Source: Siderastrea radians
Taxonomy: Eukaryota; Cnidaria; Anthozoa; Scleractinia; Rhizangiidae
Reading direction: 5' to 3'
NCBI GenBank assembly: GCA_964017195.1
Contig: OZ024895.1
Coordinates: 20,201,034-20,265,033 of the forward strand
DNA: 64,000 nucleotides
Below the pieces are notes generated by a model. It ran no database searches. It saw nothing but the letters and a program-made list of their open reading frames with translations, and had not been told where the DNA came from. Positions 61,301 through 64,000 of the stretch are shown here, piece by piece. A program made the translations under genes and the position numbers. Each line of letters opens with the position of its first letter. Within the stretch, counting starts at the first letter, position 1.

Positions 61301-62204
61301 CCTCATCAAGTTCATTTAAAGATGTTTTACGGCAATCTTGTGGAGCAGCTTTGAGGTTGAAGAAACCCTTTGCAAGTTCCCTTGCTGCCGTTGTACTTCG
61401 ATCTGGTCGGAACCTCGGTGCACCGCAATACAACGCCAAAGACATAAATTGTCTTTGTAAGTGTCTAAAGCTATCATATTATTACTATGTGAAAGGTTAC
61501 GTAACCAATCTGGTAATGGTCCTGTACCTAAAAGTGGTTGTCAGTCAATAATAACCTTTGCATCAACATTAAAGTAAGCTTCAAACACCCATTTTGTGTT
61601 CGGTCTTTCAATGTTGTCAGAGTCCAGACGTACCTTCTCCCGCTCACTCAACCATTTTTCCGCATCAGAAAAATTATTAAACCATGGTGAACCTTTGTTA
61701 ATGTAATAAACAATAACCGTTCCATCTTCAATGTTGCGTTGCTGATTTGAAAAAATATGTCCCGTAAAAAGATGTGTTTACTTTCTCTCTTATTTTTTTC
61801 ATACAAACGGGTGTAAGATCTTTTTCAAGATCTCGAATAAAACGCCATCTAATGAAACGGCGCCCTCTTTCTTCTTCTCCCTCATATTCAGCAATATCAT
61901 GTAAATCAAGAATTTCATTTTGATAGTTTGTAACATTTCGAATTTTTTCTCGAGGAATTGGATCAAACTTCTTTAAAATTTCTTGTGTTTTTCTCCCCCT
62001 TCTACGAGGTGGAGCAGTTGGTTGATATGTTTTTGGAATTAATGGTTTCTTTTCAACTTTCTCAGAAATTGGTTCATCCAAAATGTTTTTAATAGTTTTT
62101 CGAACAGCAGGAGCGTCCTCTGCAAATAATTGCTCTAAAGCTTGTAACGTTTCTGGACTAAGTTCTTTCAATAGCTCTTCGATGTTTATGTTTTGTGCAG
62201 TCAT
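58318..62204 (-). pseudogene. polB: Family B DNA polymerase of Polinton 2 (with VSR-like nuclease domain), frameshifted
   Basis: Starts in the right TIR at 62204 and ends against the integrase stop. Order: N-terminal region, C2H2 finger (CVHCHSRSTKVCNLQRHVKKC-type), VSR-like nuclease (KTVFQYHGCHWHGCRKCYP ... GYHVIEAWSCE), ExoI LYDSEAY, ExoII PVLGFNSGKYDLNLI, ExoIII YYNNHDVVPGLDA, motif A YDANALYLST, motif B KLLGNSGYGKL, motif C QMDTDSNYM. Breaks: frameshifts near 61730 and 61430, a TGA near 61550, an overlap shift near 59820, and several stops or shifts between 58640 and 58318. It is a different PolB family from that of Polinton 1. Confidence 0.88.
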
Positions 62205-62460
62205 TTCAACTTGGGTATAACATTGATTTGTAAATCTTTAATTTAAAAAAATTTTTGTTGGGCGGTTTGTTTTTGCTAAGTAGTAAATGGTGAGTCAACC
62301 AAATACTTCCTGATTGTCAGAGGTTTATTTAAGAATTTTAAAGCTTCTTTTATAATATTCAAGCGACAAAAGGAGTTTGAATATTATAAAAGAAGCTTTA
62401 AAATTCTTAAATAAACCTCTGACAATCAGGTGGTATTTGGTTGACTCACCATTTACTACT
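62095..62460 (-). repeat. Right 366-bp TIR of Polinton 2 with flush 182-bp palindrome
   Basis: 62279-62460 is a palindrome with 82-nt arms and an 18-nt centre. AGTAGTAAATGG and its complement stand at both its ends, so the integration-end sequence is present twice, inverted. The inner part carries the polB start. The copy is flanked outside by ATGTG (62461-62465). Confidence 0.95.
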
Positions 62461-62465
62461 ATGTG

Positions 62466-64000
62466 TATTGGTAAAACTAGTAACTTGATGTGGTTCGTTG
62501 CCCAGAAGCGCTTTATTTTCGAAAAAAAAACGAGGAAATCGATTCTCGGTTTCGGGAGGTCAAAAATATAGGAAATGAATCTTGAAAATCAGTGCTATAA
62601 ACTTGCATTGCGCTGGTAAACTAAAGCACGGAGAAAAAGATAGACACTTCTTATTAACAGAACAAGTCTTTTTCATTAAAGTGCCTATGAGCTAAATATG
62701 ATAGTTTACGACTCCCTCAGTCTAAATATGTAAGTTTTGCTGTTTAGAACCCTTTGCATGGGATATTTTTCCAGCCGCAAAGTTCGAATTTGGCACCCGA
62801 AAAGTGTCTCCATTTTGCGCTCGGCCAAAACGATCGCATTACAAGGCTGTGACGTCACAAATCGCGCAGAAGACAAGGGTGTTATGGCTGACAAGAGAGT
62901 TTCCAGAAGAGAAATTACTTTGGAGTGACTCGTGGGCCCAGGATTGTAAGCTAATGTGTGTCGCATGTGTGTGTCGTTTCTCAAGTGGAAACGAATTAAG
63001 GAGAGAAGCGGACTCATTTGAACCGTGTTCGACTCGGTAAGAATTCGACTCCAACCGCATTACAGAGCTGCTTCTCGGAAAAGCCGCAGCATTTAAATGT
63101 CGCGTTAATATATGTAACTTCTGCCACTGTTGGATTAGTTCTACTAGTAGCAATTATCGCAATTCGCGATTAAAGATCGAGATAACGAAGGTTTTCAACA
63201 TTTGGTCCACATAACTATTGCTATATGCATCTGTCCACTATTACCTAAAAGCATCCAAGATCTACAACGCATAACTGTGCTACAAAGTTTTGTTTACATT
63301 TCCGTTTTTTGGAAACCACATACAATACGTTTCTCAAACTGGATGTTCACCATAGAGTTTGAAGGGATAACAATGAACGGAACTGTCTTGACCGACGACG
63401 AGACAAGACGGTTTAGTTAATCAGAGATGGCTATAGGAATATTTATAAATCCTTCGTGTACATGTTTCGTCAAATAAAAGGAAGCAGTTCAGCTCAGCAT
63501 TGATAATTTTTATTGCAAGTCAATCTGCTTCCACTGCATTTGATTTATATGGTCCTCTTTAAACACCACACATTTCAAGCAGATCTGTGCCTCTCTTCTT
63601 GTTGACCCTCCTCCTGTTATCGCAAGAAGACCATATAATATGAAATTTCACATACGACACGTAACACCGTCTAATTGACCCTTCTGCAGCACAGTCTTGG
63701 TGATGTAGGTGTAATTTGAATTTATGGCATAAGTTATTTAATCATTTTTATTACTGAAGGGCAATGAAAATATGTGACCTTCATTTCCCATTATTTAATT
63801 TTGTGCCAGGCTTTGTGTTGGAAATTCCTCACACACTGAATTGTCTCAGTCTCTTCTTGACTCCCAAGAAAGAAAAGCTACCACACAAGCCACCTAATTC
63901 GCTATCAGAAAATCCATAATGAGATTTCAAAATGGGCCTTTTCGATCTCGTCCTCCACCTTTAATTTGTTGCCCCAATAATAATAATAATAATAATAATA
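62466..64000. other. Host DNA right of Polinton 2
   Basis: No exon of gene B and no other gene could be supported. Short open frames at 62706-63153 and 63202-63420 lack recognisable domains. The window ends in an (AAT)n microsatellite (from about 63977). Confidence 0.5.

Larger units (their letters stand above)
45663..62460. mobile_element. Polinton/Maverick (adintovirus-type) element 2, complete ends
   Basis: 16798 bp, starting AGTAGTAAATGG and ending with its complement, flanked by ATGTG at 45658-45662 and 62461-62465. The gene order equals that of Polinton 1 for the central 12 kb, but TIRs, integrase C-terminus and PolB are of a different type. The two 366-bp TIRs differ at only about four places that I could see, which suggests moderate age or conversion between ends. 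Integrase, ATPase, fibre, penton-like and PLA2 frames are open; the capsid, pX, core and polB genes are broken. Confidence 0.95.

Noticed and set aside
6413..62460. Whole locus (channel gene plus Polinton) as one simple segmental duplication
   Set aside because: TIRs, PolB and intron flanks differ and Polinton 2 has its own 5-bp target duplication; kept only as a possible older layer.
1..64000. Bacterial, phage or free NCLDV genome
   Set aside because: Spliced channel genes, retroelements and target duplications show integrated elements in an animal chromosome.

Overview
This window is eukaryotic DNA, most likely from a cnidarian; a stony coral is my best guess from the mix of elements. It has split genes with GT/AG introns, many MITE-type repeats, Penelope-like and Ty3/gypsy debris, and two large virus-like DNA transposons of the Polinton/Maverick (adintovirus-type) class. 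Assignment to phylum is inference; no rRNA or mitochondrial marker is present.

Host backbone. Two tandem plus-strand paralogues encode short ionotropic-glutamate-receptor-like channels that lack an amino-terminal domain. Their exons keep the same lengths and phases. Gene A (2896-39101) has eight exons I can join in phase into a 513-residue protein. Gene B starts at 42762 and its first four exons are visible; the rest must lie beyond the window. Both carry a potassium-channel-type TVGYGD filter, split by an intron. A decayed third copy of the first exon lies at 1176-1450.

Mobile DNA. Intron 4 of gene A (5621-34999) holds Polinton 1 (about 6413-23532), a long-inverted-repeat element (23533-30395) and a dead Ty3/gypsy element on the minus strand (about 30780-33000). 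Polinton 2 (45663-62460) lies in the same position of gene B, after exon 4. Polinton 2 has clean AG...CT ends, 366-bp terminal inverted repeats (TIRs) and a 5-bp target duplication.

Polinton layout, left to right in both copies: TIR; two cysteine-rich paralogues (+); a small putative OB-fold protein (-); an iteron-like GTCAC block; a 54-residue membrane protein (-); a 161-residue membrane protein (-); a collagen/tail-fibre-like fibre (-); a packaging ATPase (-); a proline-rich PPSY protein (+); penton-like protein (+); basic core-like protein (+); major capsid protein (+); pX-like minor capsid protein (+); adenain-like protease (+); a Zn-ribbon ORF overlapping a phospholipase A2 minor capsid protein (+); a Zn-ribbon protein (-); retrovirus-type integrase (+); PolB (-), whose 5' end lies in the right TIR. 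Many of these genes are broken by frameshifts, stops, deletions or insertions, differently in each copy.

Main result. The two Polintons share an 11-12 kb morphogenesis block (6881-18210 and 46038-57944) but differ completely in TIRs and PolB family, and the switch on the right falls inside the integrase gene. Element 1 PolB carries an HNH/EndoVII-like insertion; element 2 PolB carries a VSR-like nuclease domain. This looks like exchange of a replication-plus-terminus module. Both elements also have long palindromes inside their TIRs.
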